Below are positions 5,663 through 18,484 of a stretch of 64,000 nucleotides of DNA, in pieces; position 1 is the stretch's first letter, and each line of letters begins with the position of its first letter. Location: the NCBI GenBank assembly GCA_023129115.1, contig JAGMCR010000012.1, forward strand, positions 20,667 through 84,666, given 5' to 3'. The notes under the pieces are model-generated. The model saw only the letters and a program-made list of their open reading frames with translations, was not told the DNA's origin and searched no databases. A program made the translations under genes and the position numbers. Source of the stretch: Candidatus Iainarchaeum sp. GTDB lineage: Archaea > B1Sed10-29 > WALL01.

Positions 5663-7132
5663 ATGACCTGGGAAGCAGCTGAAGCCTTTCTAAAGGAAAA
5701 CACGCTAGTCAAGCAGCACCTTGACTCGTACAACCACTTCGCCGACAGGAAGATACAAAAAATCATTGACGAAGTCGGCGAAATCGAGTCGCACCAAGAG
5801 GGCATAAAGATAAAGCTTGGCAAAGTGCGGGTCGAAAAGCCGAGGATACTCGAGGCAGACGGCTCCAAAAGGAAGATACTTCCGATGGAGGCCCGGCTGC
5901 GCAACAGGTCCTACGTCGCGCAGGTGTTCCTCGAGATGGGGCTCGTCCAGGACGGCATCGAAAAGCAGACCGAAGAAGTATTCATCGGCGAGTTGCCGGT
6001 AATGCTCAAGTCCACGCTCTGCTACCTCGGGGAAGTTACTGGCGACGAGCTCATCGAGGCCGGCGAAGACATCCAGGACCCCGGCGGCTACTTCATAATC
6101 AATGGTAGCGAGCGGGTGCTCGTCTCAATCGAGGACCTCGCGCCGAACAGGGTTATCCTCTCCAAGGAAAAGAGGAGCGGCAAGGACGTCGTGATGGTCC
6201 GCATTTTCTCGGTAAAGGACTCGTTCCGCGCCAAGATTGGCCTCGAGAGGAAGCCCGAGGGCCTGTTCTACGTCTCGTTCCCCGCCTCGCCAAAGAACCT
6301 GAACATGGTGCCCGTGCTCAAGGCGCTTGGCCTGAGCTCGGACAACGACGTGTTCAAGGCATTCCACGACCAGCCAGAGATTATTAACGATTTGCTGCTG
6401 AACATGGAGGCGGTCAGCGTCAAGAACACCGACGAGGCCATCGACTACATCGGCAAGCGTGTTGCCGCGGGACAGCCCGAGGAGTACCGGAAGACCAGGG
6501 CGCTGCAAATCCTGGACAATTACCTATTGCCCCACATCGGGATTAACGAAGAAAGCCGCATCAAAAAGGCGTATTTCCTCTGCCGCATGGTCGAGAAGGC
6601 GACCGCCGTCGCGAGCGGCAAGCGCGACGAGGACGACAAGGACCACTACGCCAACAAGCGCGTCAAGCTGTCGGGCATGCTCATGGACGAATTGTTCAGG
6701 TACGGGCTCTCGTATTTCGTGAAGGACGTCAACTACCAGATTGACCGCGTGTTCGCAAGGGGCAAGAAGCTCCAGATAAAGACCTTGGTCCGGCCGGACG
6801 CGATGACGGACAGGATTCGCTACGCAATGGCCACGGGCAACTGGGTCGGCGGGCGCACAGGCGTTTCACAATTACTGGACAGGACGACGTACTTGTCGGC
6901 GCTGTCGCACCTGCGGAGGGTTATCTCGCCGCTCTCGAAAGTGCACCCCCACTTCGAGGCAAGGGACTTGCACCCGACGCACTGGGGCAAGATCGACCCC
7001 AACGAGACGCCGGAGGGGCAGAGCTGTGGGCTCGTCAAGAACTTCGCCCTCGGCACGATTGTCACGTCGGACTATCCCGAGGAAAAGGTCGAGGAAGCGC
7101 TCGAAAAGCTCGGGGTGAGCTTCAAGAGGTGA
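5663..7132 (+). CDS. rpoB2: RNA polymerase subunit B'' (Rpo2 N-terminal half)
   Basis: N-terminal half of the split second-largest RNA polymerase subunit, 489 residues. Family hallmarks: GYFIINGSERVLVS, the KVRMPxxRG-equivalent region, and the C-terminal HPTHWGKIDPNETPEGQSCGLVKN, after which intact B subunits continue. ATG 5663 follows TAGGTGA; GTG 5654 in the same frame is an alternative. The stop is four bases before B'. Splitting at this point is known in methanogens, halophiles and several other archaeal lineages. Confidence 0.97.
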   Translation: MTWEAAEAFLKENTLVKQHLDSYNHFADRKIQKIIDEVGEIESHQEGIKIKLGKVRVEKPRILEADGSKRKILPMEARLRNRSYVAQVFLEMGLVQDGIEKQTEEVFIGELPVMLKSTLCYLGEVTGDELIEAGEDIQDPGGYFIINGSERVLVSIEDLAPNRVILSKEKRSGKDVVMVRIFSVKDSFRAKIGLERKPEGLFYVSFPASPKNLNMVPVLKALGLSSDNDVFKAFHDQPEIINDLLLNMEAVSVKNTDEAIDYIGKRVAAGQPEEYRKTRALQILDNYLLPHIGINEESRIKKAYFLCRMVEKATAVASGKRDEDDKDHYANKRVKLSGMLMDELFRYGLSYFVKDVNYQIDRVFARGKKLQIKTLVRPDAMTDRIRYAMATGNWVGGRTGVSQLLDRTTYLSALSHLRRVISPLSKVHPHFEARDLHPTHWGKIDPNETPEGQSCGLVKNFALGTIVTSDYPEEKVEEALEKLGVSFKR

Positions 7133-7136
7133 GTGG

Positions 7137-8948
7137 ATGGAGGAAAGCAGCGTTTACATCAACGGCAAGCTCGTGGGGTTCCACGAGAACGGCAAGGAGC
7201 TCGTGGACAATATCCGCAAGAAGCGCCGCGCCAGTGAGCTCCCCATCGAGCTCAACGTCGCGTACTACCCAGACGTCGACGAGGTCTACATCAACGTGGA
7301 CGGTGGAAGGGCGAGGCGGCCATTGATTGTGGTCCAGGACGGTAAGTCCTTGCTCACCGAAAAGCACTGCGAGGCCCTCCAGAAGGGCAAGATTGCGTGG
7401 GACGACCTCCTCAAGGAAGGCGTCGCCGAATACCTCGACGCAGAAGAAGAAGAGAACGCGTACATCGCCACCACCAACGAAGCGGTGAACGACGAGCACA
7501 CCCACGTCGAAGTGCACCCGTCCCTGATTCTCGGCGTCATAACTTCCGCCGCGCCGTTCCCGGAGCACAATTCTGCCCCCAGGGTAACGATGGCGTCGGC
7601 GATGCTCAAGCAGGCCCTCGGCCTGTACCAGAGCAACTTCAACGTGCGCATGGACACGCAGGCGCACGTCATGCACTACCCCCAGGTTCCACTCGCACTC
7701 ACGAAGCAGAGCAGGATAATTGGTGCGCACAGGCGGCCGGCCGGCCAGAACCTGGTCGTCGCCATCATGCCGTTCTACGGCTACAACATGGAGGACGCGA
7801 TTATCCTGAACAAGGCGTCGGTCGAGAGGGGAATCGGCCGCACGATGTTCTACAGGACGTACACTGCGGAGGAGCGGAGGTACCCGGGCGGCCAGAAGGA
7901 CCGGTTCGAGCTGCCCAACCCCGAAATCCAGGGCTTCCGCGGCGAGGAGGCGTACAGGTTCCTCGGCGAGGACGGCATAATCAACCCCGAGGCGGAAATC
8001 GTGGGGGGCGACGTATTGATTGGGAAGACTTCGCCGCCAAGGTTTTTGGAAGAGGTTGGAGAACTCTCGATGATTGAGGAAAAGCGCAGGGAGAACTCAG
8101 TCATATTGAGGCACGGCGAATCGGGGACAGTCGACGCCGTAATGATTACCGAGGCGCCGACCGGGAACAAATTGGTCAAGGCGCGCGTGCGCACGCAGAA
8201 GATACCCGAAATCGGGGACAAGTTCGCGTCGCGGCACGGGCAGAAGGGCGTCGTGGGATTGATTGTGCCGCAGTACGACATGCCGTTCAACGAGCAGGGC
8301 ATAAGCCCGGACATAATCATGAACCCGCACGCTGTGCCGTCGAGGATGACGGTTGGCCACGTGCTCGAGATTATTGGGGGGAAGGCAAAGTCGCTTTCCG
8401 GCAAGGACTTCGACCCGACTGCGTTCGAGCCCACGGACTACGAGGGCATGAAGCGGGTGCTGCTCGAGAACGGGTTCCGGCCCAACGGCAAGGAAGTCAT
8501 GTACGACGGCAAGACCGGCCAGAAGATAACGGCCGAGATATTCGTTGGGGTAACTTACTACCAGAGGCTCAAGCACCTCGTGAGCAACAAGATGCACGCG
8601 AGGAGCCGCGGGCCGGTGCAGATACTGACCAGGCAGCCGACCGAGGGAAGGGCACGCGATGGTGGACTGCGGTTTGGTGAAATGGAAAGGGATACGCTGA
8701 TTGGCCACGGCGCGTCTATGCTTCTGCTCGAGCGCTTGCTCAAGGAGTCGGACCTGGTCGTGGAATTGGTGTGCGAGAAGTGCGGCTCGATTGCCGTCGA
8801 GGACCAGATACGCAAGAAGAAGTACTGCCCCGTGTGCGACTCGACCGACGTACAGCCCGTGGAGATGAGCTACGCGTTCAAGCTCTTGCTGAACGAGCTC
8901 AGGGCGCTGGACATTAGCCCCAAGCTAAAGCTGGAGGACAGGGCGTGA
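7137..8948 (+). CDS. rpoB1: RNA polymerase subunit B' (Rpo2 C-terminal half)
   Basis: C-terminal half of the B subunit, 603 residues. Seen are the NMEDAIILNKASVERG catalytic-region motif, GDKFASRHGQKGV, the clamp segment ARSRGPVQILTRQP and GLRFGEMERD, and a C-terminal zinc ribbon (CEKCGS and CPVCDST). Its start follows the B'' stop by four bases, preceded by GAGGTGAGTGG. It overlaps the start of A' by its stop codon. Confidence 0.97.
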   Translation: MEESSVYINGKLVGFHENGKELVDNIRKKRRASELPIELNVAYYPDVDEVYINVDGGRARRPLIVVQDGKSLLTEKHCEALQKGKIAWDDLLKEGVAEYLDAEEEENAYIATTNEAVNDEHTHVEVHPSLILGVITSAAPFPEHNSAPRVTMASAMLKQALGLYQSNFNVRMDTQAHVMHYPQVPLALTKQSRIIGAHRRPAGQNLVVAIMPFYGYNMEDAIILNKASVERGIGRTMFYRTYTAEERRYPGGQKDRFELPNPEIQGFRGEEAYRFLGEDGIINPEAEIVGGDVLIGKTSPPRFLEEVGELSMIEEKRRENSVILRHGESGTVDAVMITEAPTGNKLVKARVRTQKIPEIGDKFASRHGQKGVVGLIVPQYDMPFNEQGISPDIIMNPHAVPSRMTVGHVLEIIGGKAKSLSGKDFDPTAFEPTDYEGMKRVLLENGFRPNGKEVMYDGKTGQKITAEIFVGVTYYQRLKHLVSNKMHARSRGPVQILTRQPTEGRARDGGLRFGEMERDTLIGHGASMLLLERLLKESDLVVELVCEKCGSIAVEDQIRKKKYCPVCDSTDVQPVEMSYAFKLLLNELRALDISPKLKLEDRA

Positions 8949-8953
8949 TTGGC

Positions 8954-11593
8954 ATGAGGATTGTACAGAAAAAAATCGGGAGCGTTGAGTTCGGGATTAT
9001 GACGCCCGAGGTAACGCGCAAGATGAGCCAAATCAGGGTCGTGACGCCAGACACTTATGACGAGGACGGCTACCCGATTGAGGGCGGCCTGATGGACCTG
9101 CACCTCGGGGTGATTGACCCCGGGCTGCGGTGCAAGGCGTGCGGCGCCAGGATGGTGAGCTGTCCAGGCCACTTCGGGCACATTGAATTGGTCAGGCCAG
9201 TGGTGCACGTGGGCTACGTCAAAATGGTCTACACGCTGCTCAAGGCGACGTGCAAGAGCTGCGGCAGGCTCCTGCTGGACAAGAAGGAGCTCGGCCAGTA
9301 CAAGGAGTTCATCACCGAAGAAGAGCGCGAGATGGACGAGGACGCGGCGCTCGACATTATCCAGCGGACCAAGAAGAGCAACAAGTGCCCGCACTGCGAG
9401 GCGAAGCAGCCCAGCATCAAGCTCATCAAGCCCACCACTTTCTTTGAGGAGGACCAACGGCTGTTGCCGAGCGACATCCGCAGGAGGATGGAGCTCATCC
9501 CGGACAACGACCTGAAGCTCCTGGGCATCAACTACAAGGTCGCGAGGCCCGAGTGGGGCATATTGACTGTGCTGCCCGTGCCCCCAGTCACGACCAGGCC
9601 GTCGATTACGCTGGAGACCGGCGAGAGGAGCGAGGACGACCTCACGCACAAGCTCGTGGACATACTGAGGATTAACCAGAGGCTCAGGGACAACATTGCA
9701 GCCGGCGCCCCGCAACTGATTATTGAAGACCTTTGGGATTTGCTGCAGTACCACGTCACCACGTACTTCAATAATGAAGTTTCTGGAATTCCGCCTGCGC
9801 GGCACAGGAGCGGGCGGCCGCTCAAGACGCTGGCGCAGAGGCTGAAGGGCAAGGAAGGAAGGTTCAGGTACAACCTGTCAGGGAAGCGCGTCAACTTCTC
9901 GGCAAGGACCGTGATTTCCCCGGACCCGAACCTGTCGATTAACCAGGTCGGCGTGCCGCTGCCGGTCGCGGAGGAGCTGACGGTCCCCGAGCACGTGACC
10001 GAGTGGAACATGGCCAATATTAAGGAATATATAACAAGCGAGAATTACCCCAAGGCCAATTACGTAATCAGGCCGGACGGCAGGAGGAAGAAGGTCACTG
10101 AAGTCAACCGGCCCGACATCCTCGAGGAGCTCGAGCCGGGATACATCATCGAGAGGCAGCTCAAGGAGGGCGACATTGTCCTGTTCAACAGGCAGCCCTC
10201 GCTCCACAGGATTTCGATGATGGCGCACATCGTGAAAGTGCTGCCCGGCAAGACCTTCAGGCTCCACCCCGCCGTGTGCAAGCCGTACAACGCAGACTTT
10301 GACGGCGACGAAATGAACCTCCACGTGCCCCAAACCGAAGAGGCGCGGGCAGAGGCGTGGAAGCTCATGCTGGTCCAGAACCAGATTATCTCGCCGAGGT
10401 ACGGCGCGCCCATCATCGTTGGCGACCAGGACTTCGTGAGCGGCGGCTACCTGATGACGCACCGCGACATGAGCTTTTCGAGGAGGCTCGCGGAGCGCGT
10501 CCTCGTGGCAGCGGGGATAGTGAGGCCCCCGAGCCCTGACCTGCCCAACGACAGGTTCTCTGGAAAGCTTTTGTTCTCGCAGTGCCTGCCCAAAGGCCTC
10601 AACATCAGCTACGAGAACAAGATGCTCCGCAGGGGCTGCAAGAAGTGCGAGAAGCACAAGTGCGACGAGCACGACTCGTTCGTGGTCATCAGGAACGGCA
10701 AGCTCCTCAGGGGCGTAATCGACAAGGTGAGCTATCAGGGCATCCTGCTCGACACGATTTTCAGGGAGTTCGGCGCAGAGGCGGCGAGGGAGTTCATCGA
10801 CAAGAGCACCAAGATGGTCATCGTGGCGATGATGGACCACGGCCTCACGATTTCGGTGTCGGACTACGAAATCGACGAAGAGACCAGCAAAAAAATTGAC
10901 GCAGTGGTCGCCAAGTCCGAGGAAGAGGTCAACGACTTCATCGACAGGTACCGCAACGGCCAGCTCAAGCACATCCCCGGCAAGACGCTGCAGGAAACGC
11001 TCGAGGACAACATCATGGCAATCCTCGGCAGGGCGAGGATGGACAGCGGCGAGGCCGCTGGCGACTACCTCGGCGACAAGTCGTCTCCAATGATTATCAG
11101 CCGCGTCGGCGCAAGGGGCTCGATACTGAACGTGACACAGATGAGCGCCCTCGTGGGCCAGCAGGCGGTGCGTGGCGGCAGGGTTCTGCGTGGCTACCGC
11201 AACAAGTCATTGCCCCACTTCAAGGATGGGGACATCGGCATGCGGGCGCGCGGCTTTGTCGAGCACAGCTTCTACGATGGCCTGCTGCCGGTCGAGTACT
11301 TCTTCCACGCAATGGGTGGCCGTGAGGGTTTGGTCGACAAGGGCATCCGTACCGCCAAAAGCGGGTACATGCAGCGCAGGCTGATTAACGCGCTGCAGGA
11401 CCTGGTGCTCCGGGAGGACGGGACCGTGCGGGACGCGACGGACACAGTGGTGCAGTTCGTGTACGGCGAGGACGGCGTGGACCCGATGAAGTGCTACGGC
11501 AACAACGCCATCAAGGTGCGGGACGAGGTCATCTATTACGACGAGGTGGACAGGGGAGAAAGCACCGAGTTCGAGGAGACGGGCGGTGATGAG

Positions 11594-11602
<9 letters not shown>
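8954..11602 (+). CDS. rpoA1: RNA polymerase subunit A' (Rpo1 N-terminal part)
   Basis: Largest catalytic subunit, 882 residues. The N-terminal zinc-binding CKACG and CPGHFGHIEL are present, then SGKRVNFSARTVISPDPNL and the absolutely conserved catalytic NADFDGDEM (about 10290-10317), whose three aspartates bind the active-site magnesium. ATG 8954 is used; GTG 8945 overlaps the B' stop and is possible. The C-terminal codons TAT GAC TAA lie in a 12-bp direct repeat that also covers the rpoA2 start. Confidence 0.97.
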
Positions 11603-12823
<1,221 letters not shown>

Positions 12824-12827
12824 ACAG

Positions 12828-13145
12828 GTGGTCGAAGTGGAAGACACCGAAATCATCAAGAGGGTCGTCGAGAACGGCGAGGTGAAGATAGGCTCCCGCA
12901 GCGTCAGCAAAGAGCTGAACAAGGGAAAGCCCAAGCTCGTGGTCGTGAGCTCCAATTGCCCGCGCTCGATCAAGGAAGAGATTGAGGGCAAGGCCAAGGC
13001 GGCGAAGACCCCGGTCTACGGCTACACGGGCACGAGCCTGGAGCTCGGGGAAGTGTGCAGGAAGCCGTTCCCGATTTCCGCGATGGCCGTGGTCAGCCCG
13101 GGAGACGCCAACATCGCCCAGCTCGTCAAGGGGGGCAAAGCGTGA
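12828..13145 (+). CDS. rpl30e: Ribosomal protein L30e
   Basis: 105 residues with the L7Ae/L30e RNA-binding fold: LVVVSSNCPRSIKEEIEGKAK, PVYGYTGTSLELGEVCRKPFPISAMAV, and DANIAQLVKGG. The usual archaeal position is after rpoA2 and before nusA. The start is GTG 12828, four bases after the rpoA2 stop; the stop overlaps the NusA start (GTGA). Confidence 0.95.
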   Translation: MVEVEDTEIIKRVVENGEVKIGSRSVSKELNKGKPKLVVVSSNCPRSIKEEIEGKAKAAKTPVYGYTGTSLELGEVCRKPFPISAMAVVSPGDANIAQLVKGGKA

Positions 13146-13540
13146 AGCTTGGCATGGACGAGCTGCAGTACATAAGCGTTATCGAGAAGATAACCAAGGC
13201 GCGCGTCAAGGACTGCGTCTTGATTGAGGGGGAGCTCGTGGTTGTCGTGGGCGAGGGCGAGATGGGCCTTGCCATAGGGCGGAACGGCGAGAACGCGGAA
13301 AAGGTCCGCGAGACCATCGGGAAAAAGGTATCGTTCATAGAGTTCTCCGAGGACACGGAGAAGTTCATCAGGAAGCTGTTCGCCCCCGCCGTGCTTGAGT
13401 CGGTGGAAGTGGACGGCGAGACCGTGAGGCTGAAGGCCAGAGAGACCCAGCGGGTCATCGGGAAGGGCGGCAAGCGCAGGAAGCGCGCCGAGACCCTGCT
13501 CGACCGGCACTTCGGCATAAAAAACGTGGTAATAAACTAA
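13142..13540 (+). CDS. nusA: NusA-like transcription elongation factor (KH domains)
   Basis: 132 residues, the short archaeal NusA that consists of two KH domains without the S1 and N-terminal domains. KH signatures are IGRNGENAEKVRE and QRVIGKGGKRRKRAETLL. GTG 13142 overlaps the rpl30e stop (GTGA) and gives the expected MKLGMDELQ N-terminus; a longer reading frame into rpl30e is not used. Binds RNA in the transcription complex (family knowledge). Confidence 0.93.
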   Translation: MKLGMDELQYISVIEKITKARVKDCVLIEGELVVVVGEGEMGLAIGRNGENAEKVRETIGKKVSFIEFSEDTEKFIRKLFAPAVLESVEVDGETVRLKARETQRVIGKGGKRRKRAETLLDRHFGIKNVVIN

Positions 13541-13553
13541 AGGGTGATAAAAA

Positions 13554-13979
13554 ATGCCAGGGAAGTTTGCTGCACGAAAGCTCAAGGCCAAGAGGCAGGC
13601 GACGAAGTGGAAGTCGCCGGAGTACAAGAAGAAAGTGCTTAAGCTCAAGAAGAAGCATGACCCCATGGGCGGCTCGCCGCAGGCCAAGGGCATAGTGCTG
13701 CAAAAGGTCGCGCTGGAGGCCAAGCAGCCGAACTCCGGGCTGCGGAAGTGCGTCAGGGTGCAGCTCATCAAGAACGGCAAGCAGGTCACTGCCTTTGCCC
13801 CTGGCGACAAGGCAATCACGTTCATCGAGGAGCACGACGAGGTAATGGTCGAGAAGCTCCGCGCGTCGAAGCGCGGGACGCTGGGCGACCTGCCGGGCGT
13901 GCGGTGGAAGGTCATCAAGGTAAACGGAATCCCACTCGAGGAAATGAGGCGTGGCAGGAAGGAGAAGCCGGTCAGGTGA
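13554..13979 (+). CDS. rps12: Ribosomal protein S12 (uS12)
   Basis: 141 residues. The signature [20 protein letters not shown] (decoding-centre loop) and [15 protein letters not shown] are intact. GGGTGATAAAA precedes the ATG. Part of the str-type cluster nusA-rps12-rps7-EF2-EF1A-rps10. Confidence 0.97.
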   Translation: MPGKFAARKLKAKRQATKWKSPEYKKKVLKLKKKHDPMGGSPQAKGIVLQKVALEAKQPNSGLRKCVRVQLIKNGKQVTAFAPGDKAITFIEEHDEVMVEKLRASKRGTLGDLPGVRWKVIKVNGIPLEEMRRGRKEKPVR

Positions 13980-13984
13980 TTTTA

Positions 13985-14572
13985 ATGTTTGAGGAATGGG
14001 ACACTAAGGACGTCGTCGTGAGCGACCCTGGGCTGATTAGCTACATCAACCTCAAGAGCGCCGGGATGCACAGCCACGGCAGGCACACCGCGAAGCAGTT
14101 CGGCAAGAGCGAAATCAGCATTGTCGAGAGGCTCGTGAACTCAATCATGAGGTCTTGCTCCGGCAAGAAAATCGGCGGCAAGATGGTGCACCACCGCTTC
14201 GGCTGCGGCAAGAAGACCGCGGCAATCAAGGCCGTGCGCGGGGCCTTCGGGGCAATCGAGAAGAAGAGCAAGAAGAACCCTATTCAAGTGCTTGTGGCCG
14301 CAATCGAGAACTCGGCGCCCCGGGAAGAGACCACGCGCGTCAAGTTCGGCGGAATCACGCGGCACATCGCCGTGGACATCTCTCCGCAGCGCCGGGTGGA
14401 CTTCGCGCTCAGGAACATTTCCGTTGCGGCCCTGGGCAAGGCGTACAAGAGCAAGAAGAGCCGGGCAGAGGCGCTTGCCGAAGAAATACTCGCGGCCTCA
14501 GAAAACGACAACAACTGCATGGCCATCCAGAAGAAGAACGAAATGGAGCGCGTCGCTAAGGGAGCGAGATGA
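13985..14572 (+). CDS. rps7: Ribosomal protein S7 (uS7)
   Basis: 195 residues beginning at ATG 13985 ([10 protein letters not shown]). Family segments are [42 protein letters not shown] and [14 protein letters not shown]. An upstream in-frame extension overlaps rps12 and is rejected. Confidence 0.96.
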   Translation: MFEEWDTKDVVVSDPGLISYINLKSAGMHSHGRHTAKQFGKSEISIVERLVNSIMRSCSGKKIGGKMVHHRFGCGKKTAAIKAVRGAFGAIEKKSKKNPIQVLVAAIENSAPREETTRVKFGGITRHIAVDISPQRRVDFALRNISVAALGKAYKSKKSRAEALAEEILAASENDNNCMAIQKKNEMERVAKGAR

Positions 14573-14573
14573 G

Positions 14574-16766
14574 ATGGGACGGCGTGAAGAGATGGTTGAG
14601 CGCGTCAGCGCCCTGATGGACAACAAGAAGCAGATCAGGAATCTGGGAGTGGTGGCGCACATTGACCACGGCAAGACAACCATGACCGACAATTTGATAG
14701 CCGGCGCAGGCATGATGAGCGAAGAGCTCGCCGGAAAGCAGCTTGTGATGGACTTCCACGAGGACGAGCAGCAGCGCGGGATTACCATCAACGCCGCGAA
14801 CATCTCGATTGTCCAGACCTACAAGGACAATGACTACTTAATCAACATCATCGACACGCCGGGGCACGTGGACTTCTCGGGCGACGTGACGCGCGCGATG
14901 CGCGCGGTGGACGGCGCGATTGTGGTCGTGTGCGCTGTGGAGGGGTCGATGCCGCAGACAGAGACCGTTTTGAGGCAAGCGCTGAAGGAGAAGGTGCGGC
15001 CGGTGCTGTTCATCAACAAGGTGGACCGGCTCATTAACGAGCTGCAGGTGACCCCCGAGGAGATGCAGAAGCGGTTCGTCAAGATAATCGCGAAGTTCAA
15101 CGACTCGGTGCGCAAGATGGCGCCGAAGGAGTTCAGGAGTGAGTGGCAGGTCAAGCCGGAAGATGGCACGGTCACGTTCGGGAGCGCGTACAACAACTGG
15201 GCAATCAGCGTGCCGTACATGCAGAAGGCGGGGATAACGTTCAAGGACATTTACGACAGCTGCAAGCAGGAAACGCAGAAGGAGCTCGCCAAGCAGATTC
15301 CGCTGCACAGCGTCATGCTCGAGATGGTGTTCAACCACCTGCCGAACCCAGAGGACGCGCAGAAGTACCGGATTCCCACGATTTGGAGGGGCGACGCCGA
15401 AAGCGAGGTCGGGAAGGCAATGGCGGAGTGCGACGAGAACGGGCCACTCGCCATGATGGTGACGAACGTTTCGATTGACCCGCACGCGGGCGACGTCGCG
15501 ACTTGCAGGCTGTTCTCCGGGAAAATCATGAAGGGCATGAAGCTCCAGCTCGTGAACGCGGTGAAGGAGAACACCGTGCAGCAGGTCGGCCTTTACATGG
15601 GGGCGGAGAGGATTAATGTCCCCAACGTGACTGCGGGCAACATCGTCGCGGTTACCGGGCTTCGGGACGCCTACGCGGGCGAGACCGTGGCGAGCGAGCG
15701 CATCGAGTCGTTCGAGGCCATGAAGCACTTCAGCGAGCCAGTGATTACGAAGAGCATTGAGGCCAAGAACACTTCGGACCTGCCGAAGCTGGTCGAGGTA
15801 TTGAGGCAGGTGGGGAAAGAGGACCCGATGATTAGGATTGAAATCAACGAGGAGACGGGCGAGCACTTGATTTCGGGCATGGGCGAGCTGCACCTCGAGG
15901 TTATCGAGGACAGGATTCGCAAGGAGAGGAAGCTCGAGGTCGAGACCTCCCCCCCGATTATTGTTTACAGGGAAACGGTTTCGAAGGAGTCGCCCGTGGT
16001 CGAGGGCAAGTCGCCGAACCGCCACAACCGGTTTTATATTATCGCGGAGCCGCTGGAGGATGAGGTCTACCAGGCCATGGTCGACGGCGAAATCACTGAG
16101 CGGGACGCGAAGCAGTCCAAGGAACTGGCCAAGAAATTGGTGGAGCTTGGGATGGCCAAGGACGAGTGCAAGAAGCCGTGGGCCGTGTACAACAAGAACC
16201 TGTTCCTGGATCGCTCGAAGGGCGTGCAGAACCTGAACGAGACCAAGGACCTGCTCGTGCAGGGGTTCAGGGAGGCCATGACCAAGGGCCCAATTGCCCA
16301 GGAAAAAGTGACCAAGGTCAAGATTATACTGATGGACGCGAAGCTGCACGAGGACGCGGTGCACCGCGGGCCGTCGCAGACGCTGCCCGCAATCAAGCGG
16401 CCGATTTACGCGGCCATGCTTTTGGGGGGGGCGATGCTGCTGGAGCCAATCCAGAAGGTGTTCATCACTGTCCCGGCGGAGCAGATGGGCTCTGTGACCA
16501 AAGATTTGCAGTCCAGGCGGGGGCAAATCCTGTCGATGGACCAGGAAGAGGAGCAGATAGTGATTGGCGGGAAGGCGCCGATTGCCGAGATGTTCGGGTT
16601 TGCGGGCGATATCCGGAGCGCGACGCAGGGCAAGGCCTTGTGGAGCACGGAGTACTCCGGGTACGAGAAGCTGCCGCATGACCTGCAGCCAAAGCTAACG
16701 CGGCAGATACGGGAGAGGAAGGGGTTGAAGCCCGAGCCACCTGTTGCGAAGGATTTTATGGAGTAA
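14574..16766 (+). CDS. fusA: Elongation factor 2
   Basis: Ribosomal translocation GTPase, 730 residues, the usual archaeal length. G1 AHIDHGKTT (28-36), DTPGHVDF and NKVDRL are present. The domain IV segment [16 protein letters not shown] carries the histidine that archaea modify to diphthamide. ATG 14574 is two bases after the rps7 stop; the longer in-frame extension through rps7 is a shadow. Confidence 0.97.
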   Translation: MGRREEMVERVSALMDNKKQIRNLGVVAHIDHGKTTMTDNLIAGAGMMSEELAGKQLVMDFHEDEQQRGITINAANISIVQTYKDNDYLINIIDTPGHVDFSGDVTRAMRAVDGAIVVVCAVEGSMPQTETVLRQALKEKVRPVLFINKVDRLINELQVTPEEMQKRFVKIIAKFNDSVRKMAPKEFRSEWQVKPEDGTVTFGSAYNNWAISVPYMQKAGITFKDIYDSCKQETQKELAKQIPLHSVMLEMVFNHLPNPEDAQKYRIPTIWRGDAESEVGKAMAECDENGPLAMMVTNVSIDPHAGDVATCRLFSGKIMKGMKLQLVNAVKENTVQQVGLYMGAERINVPNVTAGNIVAVTGLRDAYAGETVASERIESFEAMKHFSEPVITKSIEAKNTSDLPKLVEVLRQVGKEDPMIRIEINEETGEHLISGMGELHLEVIEDRIRKERKLEVETSPPIIVYRETVSKESPVVEGKSPNRHNRFYIIAEPLEDEVYQAMVDGEITERDAKQSKELAKKLVELGMAKDECKKPWAVYNKNLFLDRSKGVQNLNETKDLLVQGFREAMTKGPIAQEKVTKVKIILMDAKLHEDAVHRGPSQTLPAIKRPIYAAMLLGGAMLLEPIQKVFITVPAEQMGSVTKDLQSRRGQILSMDQEEEQIVIGGKAPIAEMFGFAGDIRSATQGKALWSTEYSGYEKLPHDLQPKLTRQIRERKGLKPEPPVAKDFME

Positions 16767-16768
16767 CG

Positions 16769-16821
16769 TTAATAAACCACTAAATTAAAAACAAAGGAGT
16801 TTTCTTTCGTTTAAAGGAGGG
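16769..16821 (+). promoter_or_regulatory. EF-1A promoter and strong Shine-Dalgarno
   Basis: TTAATAAAC at about 16770 is a plausible TATA element, and AAAGGAGG at 16814-16821 is the strongest ribosome binding site in this region, fitting high expression of the next gene. Confidence 0.45.
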
Positions 16822-16827
16822 AAGAAT

Positions 16828-18093
16828 ATGGCAGAGAAACCACACCTGAACCTCGTTTTCATTGGCCACGTGGACCACGGGAAATCCACCCTAGTGGGCA
16901 GGATCCTGTACAACACCGGCGCGGTCGACGAGAACACTATGAGGAAGCTAAAAGAGGAGGCTGAAAAGCTCGGAAAGGCGACTTTTGAGTTCGCTTTCGT
17001 GATGGACAGGCTCAAAGAAGAGCGTGAACGTGGAGTCACCATCGACCTTGCGCACAAGGAGTTTAAGACTGACAAGTATTACTTCACGATTATTGACGCG
17101 CCGGGCCACAGGGACTTCGTCAAGAACATGATTACTGGCGCCTCGCAGGCAGACGCTGCGGTGCTGGTTGTTGACGTCAAGGACGGCGTCCAGCCCCAGA
17201 CCAAGGAACACGCGTTCCTTTCCAGGACTCTGGGCATCAAGCAGCTGATTGTCGCAATCAATAAGATGGACGCGGTCGACTTCGCTGAAGACAAGTACAA
17301 CGATGCCAAGTCGGCGGTCGCGACGCTGCTGAAGACCATCGGGTACAACACGGACCAGATTCCGTTCATCCCGACTTCGGCTTATGCGGACGCGAACGTG
17401 ACCGCCAAAAGCGACAAGATGGGTTGGTACAAGGGGGTCATACTGCTGGACGCGCTTAACACGCTGACAGTGCCCGACAAGCCCACTGGAAAGCCGCTCA
17501 GGCTGCCTGTGCAGGACGTCTACACCATTACCGGGATTGGCACAGTGCCGGTTGGCCGTGTCGAGACCGGTGTGCTGAAGGTCGGGCAGGCCATCGTTGT
17601 TTCGCCTTCGGGCGCAAAGGGCGAGGTCAAGACCATCGAGATGCACCACCAGCAGATGCAGGAGGCCGGCCCCGGCGACAACGTCGGGTTCAACGTGCGT
17701 GGCCTCGGCAAGAATGACGTCAAGCGCGGTGACGTAATTGGCTCGGCAGACAGCCCGCCGACCGTCGCCAAGGAGTTTATTGCACAGATTGTGGTGCTAC
17801 AGCACCCGAGCGCGGTTACGGCTGGGTACACTCCGGTGTTCCACTGCCACACTGCGCAGGTCGCGTGCACTTTGGTTGAGCTCCAGAAGAAGCTTGACCC
17901 CAAGACGGGTGGCGTGCTCGAGGAGAACCCCAAGTTCTTGAAGACGGGCGACGTCGCAATCGTCAAGATTGTGCCGACCAAGCCGCTTTGCATCGAGAGC
18001 GCGAAGGACTTCCCAGAGCTCGGACGGTTCGCCGTTCGTGACATGGGGCAGACCGTCGCCGCCGGAATGGTGCAGAGCGTGACTCCGAAGTGA
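16828..18093 (+). CDS. tuf: Elongation factor 1-alpha
   Basis: Delivers aminoacyl-tRNA to the ribosome; 421 residues. GTPase motifs are GHVDHGKST (13-21), [12 protein letters not shown] and NKMD; domains 2 and 3 contain [22 protein letters not shown] and the C-terminal [20 protein letters not shown] 16828 follows a strong GGAGG. Followed by a terminator-like hairpin. Confidence 0.97.
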   Translation: MAEKPHLNLVFIGHVDHGKSTLVGRILYNTGAVDENTMRKLKEEAEKLGKATFEFAFVMDRLKEERERGVTIDLAHKEFKTDKYYFTIIDAPGHRDFVKNMITGASQADAAVLVVDVKDGVQPQTKEHAFLSRTLGIKQLIVAINKMDAVDFAEDKYNDAKSAVATLLKTIGYNTDQIPFIPTSAYADANVTAKSDKMGWYKGVILLDALNTLTVPDKPTGKPLRLPVQDVYTITGIGTVPVGRVETGVLKVGQAIVVSPSGAKGEVKTIEMHHQQMQEAGPGDNVGFNVRGLGKNDVKRGDVIGSADSPPTVAKEFIAQIVVLQHPSAVTAGYTPVFHCHTAQVACTLVELQKKLDPKTGGVLEENPKFLKTGDVAIVKIVPTKPLCIESAKDFPELGRFAVRDMGQTVAAGMVQSVTPK

Positions 18094-18097
18094 AACC

Positions 18098-18125
18098 GGA
18101 GGGATTTCTTCCCTCCCCCCTTTTA
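18098..18125 (+). terminator. Hairpin and T-tract after EF-1A
   Basis: GGAGGGA-TTTCT-TCCCTCC followed by CCCCTTTTAATTTT. The hairpin plus T-rich tail suggests partial termination after the highly expressed EF-1A gene, before rps10. Confidence 0.55.
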
Positions 18126-18142
18126 ATTTTCAGGAATGATAG

Positions 18143-18463
18143 ATGATGACGCAGGTCGCGACCGTGAAGCTGACTGGGCCGGACTTCAAGAGACTGGACA
18201 GTGTATGCAACCAAATCAAGGACATTTGCCAGAAGACTGGTGCCAAGGTCAGCGGGCCGGTCCCCCTGCCCACGAAGAAGCTTAAGCTGCCCGTCAGGAA
18301 AAGCCCTTGCGGCGACGGGTCTGAGACGTTCGAGCACTGGCAAATGAGGATTCACAAGCGCTTGCTCAACATCGAGACCGACGAACGCACGCTCAGGCAG
18401 GTCATGAGGGTGCAAGTGCCTGACCAGGTGCACATCGAAATCGAGCTCAAGGAAAGCTCTTGA
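18143..18463 (+). CDS. rps10: Ribosomal protein S10 (uS10)
   Basis: 106 residues. Signature: KVSGPVPLPTKKLKLPVRKSPCGDGSETFEHWQMRIHKRL. Starts with ATGATG, either of which could be used. Last gene of the str-type cluster, consistent with archaeal order after EF-1A. Confidence 0.96.
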   Translation: MMTQVATVKLTGPDFKRLDSVCNQIKDICQKTGAKVSGPVPLPTKKLKLPVRKSPCGDGSETFEHWQMRIHKRLLNIETDERTLRQVMRVQVPDQVHIEIELKESS

Positions 18464-18484
18464 GCCCCTTTTTCTGCAAGGTTT

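Noticed and set aside
14838..16679. 613-codon minus-strand frame opposite EF-2, and similar long antisense frames at 9878-10972, 11777-12997 and 22315-23544
   Set aside because: These are codon-bias shadows of GC-rich genes; Arg/His/Leu-rich products without domains, opposite clearly identified genes.
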